Of a stretch of DNA of 64,000 bases, positions 10,683-23,104 are shown one piece after another. The position numbers and the translations under genes were made by a program. The notes beneath the pieces are model-generated. The model was not told the origin of the DNA. It was given only the letters and a program-made list of their open reading frames with translations, and ran no database searches. Location: the NCBI RefSeq assembly GCF_963924675.1, contig NC_089223.1, positions 11,668,881 to 11,732,880 of the forward strand, given 5' to 3'. The stretch is from Phocoena phocoena (taxonomy: Eukaryota; Chordata; Mammalia; Artiodactyla; Phocoenidae). Each line of letters begins with the position of its first letter. The stretch's first letter is position 1.

Positions 10683-12342
10683 ACCTGACTTTATTTTTTA
10701 GAGTAGTTTTAGGTTCATAGCAAAACTACAGTGAAAGTACACAGAGTTCTCATATACCCTCTTGCTACACACACGTACAGCCTCCTCCACTATCAACATT
10801 ACCTGCCAGAGTGATACATTGGTACAGATAATGAGCCGACATTGATGTATCACCCAAAACCCGTATTTTACATTAGGGTTCACTCTTGGTATTGTACATT
10901 CTGGTGATTTTGACAAAAGTAAGGCAAAGGTGCATTCATCACAGAGTATCAGGTAGAGTTTCACTGTCCTAAAATGTTCTGTGCTCTTGCTATTCATCCT
11001 TCTTTCTCCCCTAACCCCTGGCTAGTTTTGATTTCTATGTTATAAAATCTTTACACTATCCAGGATGGTATCATAGTCATTGTTCTTGCCAGAAAATCCA
11101 ATGATGTTCTTTTAGGTGTGTAGTCCATTGCAACAATACCATTTATTGTGTAATTAATTCTATATCTATTGCATTGAAAAACTACAATTTTCAAATTAAG
11201 TTCCCAGTAAATACTTGGATCTACTTGTGAGCTCCCTGTTCTTTCCTACATCTTTTTTTTTTTTTTTTTTTATTCTGAGAATGCCATATTGTTTTGGTTA
11301 TAGTGCCTTTAAAGTAAGTTTTTAAAACAGGTAGAGAAAATGGCTCCATAGTATTCTCTGCTTGTTAAGTAGCTTCAACATTCTTTCTCATTTGTGTTCC
11401 CAAGAGAACTTTAAATAATACATTCTAATCCCATCACACACACACATATACACACACAAAGCCATTGATATTTTGTTTGGAATTGATTTAAAATTAAACA
11501 TCACTTTTGGAGCACTGACACTTAGAGCTTTCTGCTCTGATATTTTGGGTACTGCCACCAACAGTAATGAGATTTAATTCTGATTCTCATTTTTAATGCA
11601 TATATGTAATAAAATACATATACACTATATGCATAGGTTTATACATACATATACCATATTCATACAAGTGCCATATTTCTGTTTTGTATGTATGTATCTA
11701 TGTTTTGTATGTCATTTGGATATTAGAGGTGAATATCATGTCACCATAAAAATGAAATGTAATTTTTATTTCTTCATTATTAATACTTAAGCAGCTTGTT
11801 TTCTTGAGTTGTTGGATTTGATAAAATTTCCCAGAGTGTTAAACAGTCATTAAAGTCTAGCATTCTTATGTTTGTTATAATTTGTTCGGCAAAGCTTTTA
11901 GTATTTTGAAATTTAACATTTTGTGTAAGAATTTAAAAATATATATATAAATATTTTTATGTTTTAAAAATCTCTTTTAGAGTTTATTAAAATTATGAAT
12001 AGCTGCTGAATTTTATCCAATATAAAATATATTTGTACCATTATAATTTTTTATATTTAAACATTGCTGCAATAAAATATATTCAGGGAATCCTTTAATA
12101 TGGACATGCCCTTGCATTTGGGGCTTAAATCTATTTGGTTCTGTTGCATTATTCTAATGCACTGCTGGAATGATTTTCTAATATTTTATTTGGAATTTTT
12201 AATCTATATGTATGACATTAACCTATAAATGTTTTTCCCTCTATTTTATTTGCTGTTGTTCTTAGGGCTTTGCTAGCTTTGTAAAATAATTTAGGAATCT
12301 TCCCATCTTTTAAAAAATAATCTGAATAACTTTGACTGCAAT
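10683..12342 (-). mobile_element. Old L1M element, 3' part (antisense), split by a later L1
   Basis: The left end, 10683-11085, is the reverse complement of an ancient L1 3' UTR: TAGGTTCATAGCAAAACTAC, CTCCTCCACTATCAACATTAC, TTAGGGTTCACTCTTGG. Further right, decayed ORF2 follows in the same orientation: 'gccatattgttttggttatag' near 11283, 'gctgctgaattttatcc' near 12001 and 'tctaatattttatttgg' near 12177. The copy is interrupted at 12343 by a younger L1 and resumes after 15037. No frame is open for any useful distance. The 99-residue frame at 10698-10997 is a chance reading of the 3' UTR. Confidence 0.8.
11252..11271 (+). repeat. Poly(T) run
   Basis: About 20 T in a row inside the old antisense L1M. 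It could mark the tail of a very short insertion, but no element body is visible beside it. Confidence 0.7.
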
Positions 12343-15037
12343 GAGGCTCACCTCGTCCGTTTTTTTTTAACATCTTTATTGGAGTATACTTGCTTTACAA
12401 TGGTGTGCTAGTTTCTGCTTTATAACCAAGTGAATCAGCTATACCTATACATATATCCCCATATCTCCTCACTCTTGCGTCTCCCTCCCATCCTCCCTAT
12501 TCCACCCTGCTAGGTGGTCACAAAGCACAGAGCTGATCTCCCTATGTTATGCGGCTACTTCCCACTAGCTATCTATTTTACATTTGGTAGTGTATATATG
12601 TCCATGCCAGTCTCTCACTTCATCCCAGCTTACACTTCCCCCTTCCAGTGTCCTCAAGTCCATTCTCTAGGTCTGTGTTGTCTTTATTCCTATCCTGCCC
12701 CTACGTTCATCAGAACCTTTTTTTTTTTTTTTTTAGATTCCATATATATGTGTTAGCATATGGTATTTGTTTTTCTCTTTCTGACTTACTTGACTATATG
12801 ACAGAGTCTAGGTCCATCCACCTCACCTACAAATAACTCAATTTCGTTTCTTTTTATGGCTGAGTAATATTCCATTGTATATATGTGCCACATCTTCTTT
12901 ATCCATTCATCTGTCAGTGGACACTTAGGATACTTCCATGTCCTGCCTATTGTAAACAGAGCTGCAGTGAATATTGTGGTACATGACTCTTCTTGAATTA
13001 TTGTTGTCTCACGGTGTATGCCCAGTAGTGGGATTCCTGGGTTGTTTGGTAGTTCTATTTTTAGTTTTTTAAGGAACCTCCATACTGTTCTCCATAGTGG
13101 CTGTATCAATTTACATTCGCACCAACAGTGTAGGAGGGTTCCCTTTTCTCCACATTTAATAAACCCTTTCCAGCATTTATTGTTTTGTAGACTTTTTGAT
13201 GATGGCCATTCTGACTGGTGTGAGGTGATACCTCATTGTAGTGTTGATTTGCTTTTCTCTAATGATTAGTGATGTTGAGCATCCTTTCATGTGTTTGTTA
13301 GCAATCTGTGTATCTTCTTTGGAGAGATGTTTATTTAGGTCTTCTGCCCATTTTTGGATTGGGCTGTTTGTTTTCTTGATATTGAGCTGCATGAGCTGCT
13401 TGTAAATTTTACAGATTAATCATTTGTCAGTTACTTCATTTGCAAATATTTTCTCCCATTCTGAGTGTTGTCCTTTCATCTTATTTATGTTTTCCTTTGC
13501 TGTGCAGAAGGTTTTAAGTTTCATTAGGTCCCATTTGTTTATTTTTGGTTTTATTTCCATTTTTCTAGGAGGTGGATCAAAAAGGATCTTGGTGTGATTT
13601 ATGTCATAGTGTGTTCTGCCTATGTTTTCCTCTCAAACTTTTATAGTATCTGGCCTTACATATGGGTCTTTAATCCATTTTGAGTTTATTTTTGTATATG
13701 GTGTTAGGGAGTGTTCTAATTTCATTATTTTACATGTAGCTGTCCAGTTTTCCCAGCACCACTTATTGAAGAGACTGTCTTTTCTCCATTGTATATTCTT
13801 GCCTCCTTTATCAAAAGTAAGGTGACCATATGTGCATGGGGTTATCTCTGGGCTTTCTCTCCTGTTCCTTTGATCTATATTTCTGTTTTTTTGCCAATAC
13901 CATACTGCCTTGATTACTGTAGCTTTGTAGTATAGTCTGAAGTCCCGGAACCTGATTCCTCCGGCTTCATTTTTCTTTCTCAAGATTGCTTTGGCTCTTC
14001 GGAGTCTTTTGTGTTTCCACACAAATTGTCAAGTGTTTTGTTCTAGTTCTGTGAAAAATGCCATTGGTAGTTTGATAGGGATTGCATTGAATCTGTAGAT
14101 TGCTTTGGGCAGTACAGTCATTTGCACAATGTTCATTCTTCCAATCCAAAAACATGGTATATCTCTCCATCTGTTTGTGTCATCTTTAATTTCTTTCATC
14201 AGTGTCTTATAGTTTTCTGCATACAGGTCTTTTGTCTCCTTAGATAGGTTTGTTCCTAGGTATTTTATTCTTTTTGTTGCAGTGGTAAATGGGAGTGTTT
14301 CCTTAATTTCTCTTTCAGATTTTTCATCATTAGTGTATAGGAATGCCAGAGATTTCTGTGCATTAATTTTGTATCCTGCTACTTTACCAAATTCATTGAT
14401 TAGCTCTAGTAGTTTTCTGGTAGCATCTTTAGGATTCTCTGTGTATTATATCATGTCATCTGCAAACAGTGACAGCTTTATTTCTTCTTTTCTGATTTGG
14501 ATTCCTTTTCTTAATTTTTCTTCTCTGATTGCTGTGGCTAAAACTTCCAAAACTATGTTGAAAAATAGTGGTGAGAGTGGATAAGCTTGTCTTGTTCCTG
14601 ATCTTGTGGAAATGGTTTCAGTTTTTCTCCATTGAAAACGATGTTGGCTGTGGGTTTGTCATATATGACCTTTATTATGTTGAGGTAAGTTCCCTCTATG
14701 CCTACTTTCTGGAGGGGTTTTGTCATAAATGGGTGTTGAATTTTGTTGAAAGCTTTTACTGCATCTGTTGAGATGATCGTATGGTTTTTCTCCTTCAGTT
14801 TGTTAATATGGTGTATCACATTGATTGATTTGTGTATACTGAAGAATCCTTGCATTCCTGGGATAAACCCCACTTGATCATGGTGTATGACCCTTTTAAT
14901 GTGCTGTTCGAATCTGTTTGCTAGTATATTGTTGAGGATTTTTGCATCTATGTTCATCAGTGATATTGGCCTGTAATTTTCTTTCTTTGTGACATCTTTG
15001 TCTGGTTTTGGTATCAAGGTGATGGGAGGCTCACCTC
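12343..15037 (-). mobile_element. Younger L1, 5'-truncated in ORF2, with TSD
   Basis: The reverse complement of a Cetartiodactyl L1 fills 12355-15025: poly(T) at 12360-12369, 3' UTR (CTTTATTGGAGTATACTTGC) to about 12780, then the 3' two-thirds of ORF2. It breaks off within the reverse transcriptase domain at 15025. A 12-bp direct repeat, GAGGCTCACCTC, at 12343-12354 and 15026-15037 is the TSD. Five further bases (GTCCG) lie between the left copy and the poly(T), so the original duplication may have been longer. The insertion lies inside an older antisense L1M whose ORF2 text resumes after the right repeat. There is no ORF1 or 5' UTR, so the copy was dead on arrival. Confidence 0.93.
12786..15017 (-). 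pseudogene. L1 ORF2 pseudogene (reverse transcriptase and C-terminal part)
   Basis: Broken reading frames on the minus strand spell L1 ORF2p. From 15017 down to 14553 comes the fingers/palm of the reverse transcriptase, with [15 protein letters not shown], then [15 protein letters not shown], then motif A. In motif A the first Asp is kept (TDAVKAF), but the following FDKIQ is changed to FNKIQ. Motif C, FADDM, is intact at 14452-14466. Downstream blocks are 14170-13967, 14022-13633 ([16 protein letters not shown]), 13392-13177 and 13109-12786 (MEYYSAIKRNEIELF), the last covering the C-terminal Cys-rich region. The endonuclease domain is missing because of 5' truncation, and frame changes between blocks show several indels. 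It cannot make a working protein. Confidence 0.9.
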
Positions 15038-15400
15038 TCCCTTAAACATTAATTAGGACTCTGCCATGAAACCACAGAGAATAATTTTGGCTGTATGCCA
15101 TTGATAGATGTTTCCTTTTTGTTCACTTTTCCATAGTTTGTAACTTCCGTTTTGTTTTACTTCTTCATCTGTTTGAGGCATAATTTTTAATTTGCAAGAG
15201 CTTTTTAAATTTATTTTTATTTTATTCCATGATCAAATAATATAACTGAAAGTAGGTACTTTTAGGAATTATTTAAAGTGTGTATGTGACCAAATAAGCA
15301 GTTTTTCTACTAAATGTTTAGTGGTCATGAGGCCATAAAATTCTGAGTCCGTATTCTGAAAATAGCAATTGAAAGAAGTTTTTAATTATTATTACAATTC
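15038..15400 (-). mobile_element. Continuation of the old L1M ORF2 after the nested insertion
   Basis: After the right TSD the text 'ttaattaggactctgccatgaaaccac' corresponds to older L1 ORF2 wording around 'gtagaattcaccagtgaaaccatctg'. It reads in the same antisense orientation as 10683-12342, so the younger L1 split one older element. The match fades beyond about 15200 and the right end is not defined. Confidence 0.55.
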
Positions 15401-16440
15401 TGTAATTTTACTTTTATTTAAAAAAGTGAAACACCACTTTATATCTGGGTGTTTTTATCTTATGTATTTCATTATTATATTTGAAACAAAACAGTAGTCA
15501 TTTTTATCTTCTTTTAGAATTATACCTTTTGTTATTACAAACTGCATTATACTTTGTTTTTATTGACTGTGGGCTTATACACCAAATTACCTGACACTAA
15601 TATCACCACTTCTACTCTCTTTCACACCTTTTTTTTTTCTACAGTTGCCTGATGTCATCGTCATCCTTTTATTGTCATTTATCACTTGTATTTTCAGATG
15701 TGATTTTACAAATAGTCAATGGCTATATTTTGACTTTGAAAGCAATTTGGGCCTTTATTTTTAATAAGGTTACTTACAAAATTTTATTTAATGAAAAATA
15801 ATATTTGCTGTATTCCTTTCATCCTACTATCTTTAAGAAAAAAATTGCCTTTTTCCTTTACTTCTTCTGTTGGTTCATCAACTTTGTTTATAATCACTTT
15901 CATTCTAACAGTTATATTTGTCTAGATTTCTGTACTTACATATTGAAGTGAAAAAATTCACTTTGCCTATTGCCAAAATACCTGAAATGCTCACTTCCCT
16001 CATCAAGATGGAAACATTGGATGCCTCAATCCTGACTTTCTTTTTCTACTTCTGAGTTCTGTTAAATAGTTTTAAAATAGAGTTTTACTCTATTATTAAG
16101 TCTTCCTAGAAAATTTTAAGGTATGTTTACGATGTTTTATAAATTCTTATTTAATATTTATGTTATGGATCTCAGTCACATTCTCATCAATTTATATGTA
16201 ACTAGGGATTATATAAAATTTATTGTTTACTTCTCTTCTTGTATTCATCATTATCTTAATCTACTTTTTGTTTCGTGGAAATAGTACTGGATTATTTACC
16301 TTAAACACGGTTAGGGATGGTATATTTTTTGTATACATTACACACAAAAAAATGTCCTTTTCCTTTCATGAAAGCGATGTCTTGGTTGGTGTGTTGAATA
16401 ACTTTCCTTTATGAATACCGCATACACCTTTTTCTTCTTT
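15401..16440. other. No recognised feature
   Basis: AT-rich DNA that may include further decayed L1M. Nothing firm can be named. Confidence 0.35.
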
Positions 16441-16835
16441 GCTCTGTGCCCTGGAAAGCTGTACTATATGGACTACATTAATAGGATTTTGCCCTTTGGC
16501 TTCCTGAGGATTTTGCCAAAAGGGAGGAACATGAAATCAGCCTATTTCTTCTCTTAGCTTTATCCCTGTGGGGTCACTGTAGCCTGGCTACATCTTTTGA
16601 CTGAAGATTATAGCGTCGATGATGAGACCCTCTCCACAGGGTTCTCTCTTTCTAGATTCCAGGAACTACTCTCTCGCATTACTCCTTCAGACCTGGGAGG
16701 TAACCATGCCCTAGGGTACTGAACTCTGCTTTGTTGTTTTTCTTATATCTGCCCATACTTTTTAAAGTAGTCCCTTCCTCATTTTTCAGCATTTGTACCA
16801 TTTTTACCACTTAAGTTTACCTTATTATTTTTGCT
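16441..16835. repeat. Probable ancient interspersed repeat, family not named
   Basis: Locally more GC-rich. The text 'gctctgtgccctggaaag', 'ccctgtggggtcactg', 'ctgaagattatagcgtcg' and 'ttcagacctgggaggtaac' matches a repeat I have seen in other mammalian genomes but cannot name. Ends are uncertain. Confidence 0.35.
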
Positions 16836-18444
16836 TGGCCCTTGACTGATAGAGCTGATTCTTCTTGTAGGCCTGGCTGTTACGGCCTATTGGTGGATTA
16901 TCAGGCAAGAGAAAATAATGTTGCACTGAGCATGGTAAATAGACTCCCAGGCTGTCAGGAACCTCTGTGTTGAAGTATGAAGGAAGGGAAAACAAGTAAT
17001 GTTCTGGTTTCTCTAGGTCAAGATATGGAAGGGCAGGTTAAGCCTGGCACCATAATTCCTCTCTAGTGTTACAAAGCAAAGTAGGGGAGCAATCCCCATA
17101 TGTTGAAGGCATTCATCTGTGTTGTATGTCTTGCTGCTGGCCCCTACATTTGGCCACCATGAGACTGAGGTCTTCACTTTGGGCTCTGCTGGAGTGGCAG
17201 CCCTCCTCATAGTGTTTCCCACAGTGCCTGTTCTTACCCTGTCTTTCTGAAACCTTAAGTCTCAGTTGTATCCAAAATCTTCTCCAGGTTTCAACAGTAG
17301 CCTATGGTTAGCAGAGGCAACAGGGCAGAACATGACCATGTAGCCCCACAGTAAGCAATTCCCTTGCATTTATTTGATGACAGAGGAAAAAAAGCTGTAA
17401 TGTTTTCTAACAACAAGGCAAGCAGATATCGCAAGATGTGATGTGTGGGCAAATAAAGAGAACAGATGTCTTCTTCATCTCATTATCTGGTTGTGGGGAC
17501 GTCGCCCTGGTTCTGACACTGTCGTCACGAGGCTCCTTTGTTCCAGTGGGAGAAACTTAGAAATAGAGCCTCAGAATAGTTTTGAATCAATAGAAATGGT
17601 ATTATTGCTGTACATTTCTGTCTTATTAATATGCAAAAGCTTGTGTGAATCCAAAACAGATAGAAGAATAATTCAAGTAAGAAAACACAAGACTTCCCTC
17701 AAAGATCGAAGAGATAGCATAGAATGATTTATTTTTGGCTACCTATTTTGAAGGTAATATTTGTTGACAAAGAAATATCAGGGTCTTTTTTAGAGACTTT
17801 TTCTGCCTTGAAGGATGCTCTGATTTGTTGGTGTTTAAGTCCTCTTAATATAATGGCATTTTTCCCCTACAAAATTTAAGGGAGAGAAAAACAAATAATT
17901 GGTGGCTGTTAAATAAAGCTGACATTCTGTTACTGATTTTATAGTGAGAATTACAATTTGGGGAACTCAGTATCACTTTGTAACCAAAATAATGTGATGC
18001 AATTCAAGAGTTTTCCTAGAGTCCCTGCTAGATATTACACGTTTTGTTATATCACAGTTTTAACACATATATAAATAAAAGCCTAATAATAGATACAATG
18101 GTAAACATAGCAAAGATGGGGAAGGAAATCCATTATTTTGATGTCATTTTTGTTTTATCTTTTCCTAACAGTTGATACTCTTCCTAATAGTAAATAACGC
18201 ATGTTATAAGAAAAATTTGTATCTCCAGTAGTTCAGATATGTTTCACACCAACCCCTGTCCTTCTTTGCATCATGACCTTTCCTCTGTCTATGCCATGTT
18301 AAATTCAATGTAAAGACTTTCAGAGCATTTTATTTTTTACTTCCATCTGGAACCCAGTCACCTGTTAGCCTTAAGTTGGCATGAATGAAAATAGTTACTC
18401 GTATTCCATGGAATGCTAAAAAATATAGAGCAGTAAGATTTTGG
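16836..18444. other. No recognised feature
   Basis: Somewhat higher GC at 16860-17350. The frames at 17013-17222 (minus) and 17443-17727 (plus) carry no recognisable domain and no splice context, so no gene is called. Confidence 0.4.
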
Positions 18445-18914
18445 TGTATTCATTTCTTAGGGCTTTGTAACAAAATAATACAAACTGGGTGGATTAAACA
18501 ACAGAGATTTACTCTCTCAGTTCCGGAGGAAAGAAGTATGAAATAAGAGGTTCACAGGGCTACATTCCTTTGAAGCCTCTGGAGATGGATTCATCTTTTC
18601 CTTTTTCACCTTCTGGTAGATCCAGGCATTGCTTGGCTTGTGGCAGCATCACTCCAATGTCCACCTCTCTCTGCACTTTCCTGACTTCCTTGTGTCAGTG
18701 TCTTCACTTGGTGTCTTCCTCCCTGTGTGTGTTTATGCTTAAATTTCTCTCTTCTTATAAGGACACCGAATCAGATTTGATTAGGACCCACCGTAATGAC
18801 CTTGTCTTAACTTGATAACATCTACAAAGTTTGTTTCCAAAAAGGCTGCATTCATAGACACGAGAGATTAAGTCTTCAATAAACATTTTGGGGGACACAA
18901 TTCAACTCGTAATA
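18445..18914 (-). mobile_element. MLT1-type MaLR LTR
   Basis: Reverse complement of MLT1. The plus strand reads TTAGGGCTTTGTAACAAAAT, AAACTGGGTGGATTAAACAAC, 'tataaggacacc', 'ttaggacccaccgtaatgacc' and ends TTTTGGGGGACACAATTCAAC. About 470 bp. The terminal CA of the element has mutated and I could not find a clean 5-bp TSD. The 81-residue frame at 18570-18815 lies inside it. Confidence 0.85.
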
Positions 18915-19669
18915 TTGATTCTTAGCTTATCTGGTTTGTTTATTGACAGATAATTTCATTATGCTATTAATGGAAGTAAATCATATGGCAAAATAGTCTT
19001 TTTAATCATTTTATTTTTATATAATATTTTTCAGAATGGCTTTGATTTGGAGATAAACGACTTTTGCCCAAGCACAAAATAGTTATAGTTTTAAGGATTA
19101 AAAGTATAACAGAGACTAATACTGGCAATTTACAAGCTGAATGCCAAATTGTTTATATCATATTTAAAAGAAAAAATCTGTAGAGATTACTGTAGTTTAG
19201 TTTAGTTATAAAATAAAAAATAAAAGGTTAAATTACTAGATGATTTTTATATGGGTACCTATTAAAACAATAATAGCAAGTTTAGGATATGAACTGTAAA
19301 AAGTATTTTTCTTTTGTGTGAGAAATTATTTCTTTGATTAGTATTCTTCTGTAAGACTGCTTTAGTTCTGTATTCTCTAGTCCTAGCTAAAATGAGAATT
19401 GGGGAAATGAGAACGCAAAAGTTCCACATATCATGTAACTTAATTAATACATTAAGATTGCTCTGTGAGTTTGTAAATGCAACTGCAGTTTATTCATAAG
19501 TGTCCTAGTTGAAATCTGTTTTGTAAAAACACAGAGCCAAAATTTAATAACAATTTTGGCACTATTGTTACTAGGGCAGCCATTAGCATTTAAGACGAAA
19601 AACTTATGGAAATAATAATTTACGTTACTCAACTTTATTTGGTCATTTGTTCTTGTCTCCAGTCTATTA
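18915..19669. other. No recognised feature
   Basis: Unique AT-rich DNA. Confidence 0.4.
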
Positions 19670-19895
19670 CTAATACTAATTTTAGCTAATATTTCTTCTG
19701 ATTTTATTATGTGCCAAAGCTATTCTAAGCTTTACATATATTAACTCATTTATATTCCAGGTAAGTCTGTGAGGTGTGTACTATTATTATCTTCATTTTA
19801 CACATGATAAAACTGAGAAACAGAGATGTTAAGAAATTTGTTTGTTTATACAGCTTATAAGTACTGGAGTACAGTCTTTTTAAACTATGTTATCA
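19670..19895 (-). repeat. MIR
   Basis: Reverse-complement MIR in clear order: 'tattatgtgccaaagctattctaag', 'tttacatatattaactcattta', 'ctgtgaggtgtgtactattattatc', TTTTACACATGATAAAACTG, 'gagatgttaagaaatttg'. Confidence 0.85.
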
Positions 19896-20015
19896 TACCT
19901 CTTTTACCAGATTGCCATGTGACTTTGGCAAGTCCTTTTATTTCTCTTGACCTTAACTAATTTGTTTATACAAAAATTAAATAAGGAATGGAATAAATTT
20001 GCAATTCTCATTTTT
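19896..20015 (+). repeat. MIR fragment, sense
   Basis: 'gccatgtgactttggcaagtcc' followed by 'tttctcttgaccttaac' matches the MIR segment 'ctgtgtgaccttgggcaagt'. It lies head to head with the preceding antisense MIR. Confidence 0.55.
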
Positions 20016-20221
20016 TTCTGAGACTAAGGTTTCTCTTTTAGATATTCATAGGAATGCTAGAAATAATGAACTCTGATCAAATACATTTGGGAAATACAGA
20101 CATCCTTCTCTTGGAGATTCTCAGACCATATTTACATTGGATCTGAGCATTTCTGTAGCAAAAATATTTCTTTCATTTGAAGCAGTTTTCACATATTTAT
20201 TTGATCAACAGTTTTTTAAAG

Positions 20222-21450
20222 GAATGCCGTACAACCAAACACCTATTAAAATGGCCAGAATCCTGAACACTGACAACAATAAATTGCTGGTGAGAATGTG
20301 GAGCAAAACGAACCCTCATTCATTGCTGGTGGGAGTGCAAAATGATACAAGCCACTTTGGAAGACAGTTTGGTAGTTTCTTACAAAACTAAACACATCTC
20401 ACCATAATGAGCTCCTTGGTATTTACCAAAATGAGTTGAAAGTTTTTTTGTGTGTGGACAAAACCTGCATCTGGATATTTATAGCAGCTTTATTCATAAT
20501 TGCAAAAACTTGGAAGCAGCCAAGATGTCTTTCAGTAGGTGAATAGGTAAATACACTGTGGCACCTTCAGGCAATGGAATCTTTTGCAGCACTAAAAAGG
20601 AAAGAGTTTTCAAGTCATGAAAAACATGGAGGTAACTTAACTGCATATTACTAAGTGAAAGAAGCCAATCTGAAAAGGCCACATACTACATGATTCCAAC
20701 TATATGACATTCTGGAAAAGGCAAAACTATGGAGAGAGTAGAAGAATCATTGGCTATCATGGGTTGTGGGGGAGGAAAGATGAATAGGCAGAGCAGAGAG
20801 GATAGTTAAGGCAGTGAAAATACTCTGCATGATCATATAATGGTAGATACATGTCATTACACGCTGAGGATATCTAGGGCAGTGAATATACTCCATGTGA
20901 TCGTATAATGGTAGATACATGTCATTACACGCTGAGGATATCTAGGGCAGTGAAAATACTCTGCATGATTGTATAATGGTAGATACATGTCATTACACAC
21001 TAAGGATATCTAGGGCAGTGAATATACTCCATGTGATCGTATAATGGTAGATACATGTCATTACACGCTGAGGATATCTAGGGCAGTGAAAATACTCTGC
21101 ATGATTGTATAATGGTAGATACATGTCATTACACACTAAGGATATCTAGGGCAGTGAATATACTCCATGTGATCGTATAATGGTAGATACATGTCATTAC
21201 ACATTTGTCCAAACTCATTGAATGTACAACACAAGAGTGAACCTTAATGTAAACTATGGATTTGGGGAGATTATGATGTATCCCTGTAGGTTCATCAGTT
21301 ATAAGAAATGTTTTACTTTGGTGGGAGAAGTTGATAATGGGGGAGGGTATGCACATGTGTAGGCAGGGACTGTATGGGAAGTCATTGTGTCATGTGCTCA
21401 ATTTTGTTGTGAACCTAAAACTGCTCTGAAAATAAAGTCTATTAAAAAAG
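20222..21450 (+). mobile_element. Old L1M element, ORF2 C-terminus and 3' UTR, sense
   Basis: Starts in decayed ORF2: 'ttaaaatggccagaatcc', 'ttgctggtgggagtgc', 'atttatagcagctttattc'. It passes the ORF2 end near 'actaagtgaaagaagcc' and continues through the 3' UTR to a signal-like AATAAA at 21431-21436 and a short A-rich tail. The 3' UTR is of the same kind as the antisense copy at 10683-11085: GAACCTAAAACTGCTCTGAA here corresponds to the reverse complement of the text near 10700. It is enlarged by a six-unit tandem array at 20795-21202. Confidence 0.88.
20795..21202 (+). repeat. 68-bp minisatellite, six units, inside an L1 3' UTR
   Basis: Six consecutive units of exactly 68 bases: 20795, 20863, 20931, 20999, 21067 and 21135. 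Each ends ATGTCATTACAC. Two body types alternate: GCAGTGAAAATACTCTGCAT in units 1, 3 and 5, and GCAGTGAATATACTCCATGT in units 2, 4 and 6. Units 3+4 (20931-21066) and 5+6 (21067-21202) are identical over all 136 bases, so the dimer was copied recently. Unit 1 starts in ordinary L1 text with a diverged header (AGAGAGGATAGTTAAG), and the array returns to L1 text (ATTTGTCCAAACTC) straight after unit 6. The related L1M copy at 10.7-11 kb has one unit only, near 10927-10980. Confidence 0.97.
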
Positions 21451-23104
21451 TCACAAAAACCTTATCTTCCCCATGGTGAGTTGGGGCTGTGGGGAGAAGG
21501 TGAATGGGAGAAATACCTACTGATAACATGTATTTTGAAGACACAGTCTGGGAAATTCTGAATTTAGATCCTCTAAAATTCTATTAATCTGTAAAAATCC
21601 AATTATCTGCTATTTTATGGAAGGTAATGTCCTCTTAGTGGCTACCTCTAGAGTTTATCCTTATGTAATTTTTTGGGAAGTCTTTTTCTAAGCTTTCAAA
21701 TTCTCTCTTGTTTTCTTTTCACTTCTGCAAATCATATTTGGGATTCTCTTTCTCTCTCTCTTTCTTACACACACATACTTAAAGAAATCAAAACAAAGTA
21801 CATTTTCATTATCCGAAGAGATTCCATTTACTCTCTGTAAAACTGAAGGATGATTTAAGATTCAATTTTATATAAAATCTTTATTAAAAGAACTAAAAGC
21901 CTTCCTCCTACATAAGGAATTTTTTTTGTAATATATAACCATTGGTGACTTGTGTTGTCCTTATCTATATTATAGGATTACATTAAGTGAAGCAGTAATA
22001 AAATTATTTTCACCTATTGCTCCCAACTTGACTTAAGTGCTCTTCCTCCAAGCTCCGTAGTACCTTATGCTGACTTTTTTCCTAGTATTTATCTTGTTTG
22101 ATAGTTGTATAATATTTAGATAGGCAGAGAGCAAAGGCAGGGTCATTTCAGGAAAGACAATAAATAAACATGGATAAAGGTCCAGAGATGAAAATAACTA
22201 TGACAAATGTTGTGAGACATAAAGGAATGCAGTTTGGATAGAATATGGTATTTCAAAGCAAAGAGTCAACTATTTATTATCTCTAGAACCAATCATCCTT
22301 TTATTCTTGTAGTCACGAGAACTCATTTTTCCTGCATATACACCAAATATAGTTCTAAGTTTCAGGTTATATGATCACCTCCCAATATCTGTAATTGCCT
22401 TAAACATTTAAGATCAGATTTACTTTCATTTCATTTGATTCTGAAGGAGCCAAATGGATTATTATGAGTTTGGCCTACAATGGGAATTTCTTATCTAATT
22501 TTTTTCTGTGGTATCTGTAAAATGTGAATACAGATGATGTGTTTCAATTGCTTATTTTCAGAGGACTTGTAAGGGAAAGAACTATTTGGGCAACATATGT
22601 CAGTTAAAGTTGCTATGCATTTATACTTTTACTATATTTTCTTTCAGTGATGACTATCTTAAATGTGATATGCAAAAATTCCAAAATGTATCGAATAAGT
22701 ATCAGTATCGTCACAAGTAAAGGAGAAAAATTAAATAAGCAGAGGAGACAAGTAGTTGTAACTAGAATATTCCTGAAATGAAGATTTTATACAAATAGTA
22801 AAAAGAATACACTAGCAAAACAGATGGTCATGAGACATGGGATGATTAATTTCTCTTTCTCTCACACACACACTCTTTCTCTCTCATTTACAATAAGATA
22901 TATTGTAAATGAGTGTACAGACAGAAGTAATAAGACAGGAAAAAGAATCTTAATGCATGGGGATTATATCATTACAACTTCAAGTTCTCTTTTAAAGACA
23001 GTTTTTCTGCCTTGTACTTTTATCTAAATGTTTACAAATTGTGGTACGTGTGTGTGTTTATATTATTGTGTGGACAGCAGCTTTAAATGAACTATCTTAA
23101 ATAT
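21451..23104. other. No recognised gene or element; two short CT/CA tracts
   Basis: Unique DNA with a CT-rich tract at about 21748-21776 and a CT/CA tract at about 22850-22888. No coding signal. Confidence 0.45.

Noticed and set aside
14452..14466. Active L1 reverse transcriptase, because FADD is intact
   Set aside because: The copy lacks ORF1, the 5' UTR and the endonuclease domain, and its ORF2 is broken into several frames.
20795..21202. CRISPR-like regular repeat spacing
   Set aside because: The units are contiguous 68-bp tandem copies without unique spacers, in a mammalian L1. This is a minisatellite.
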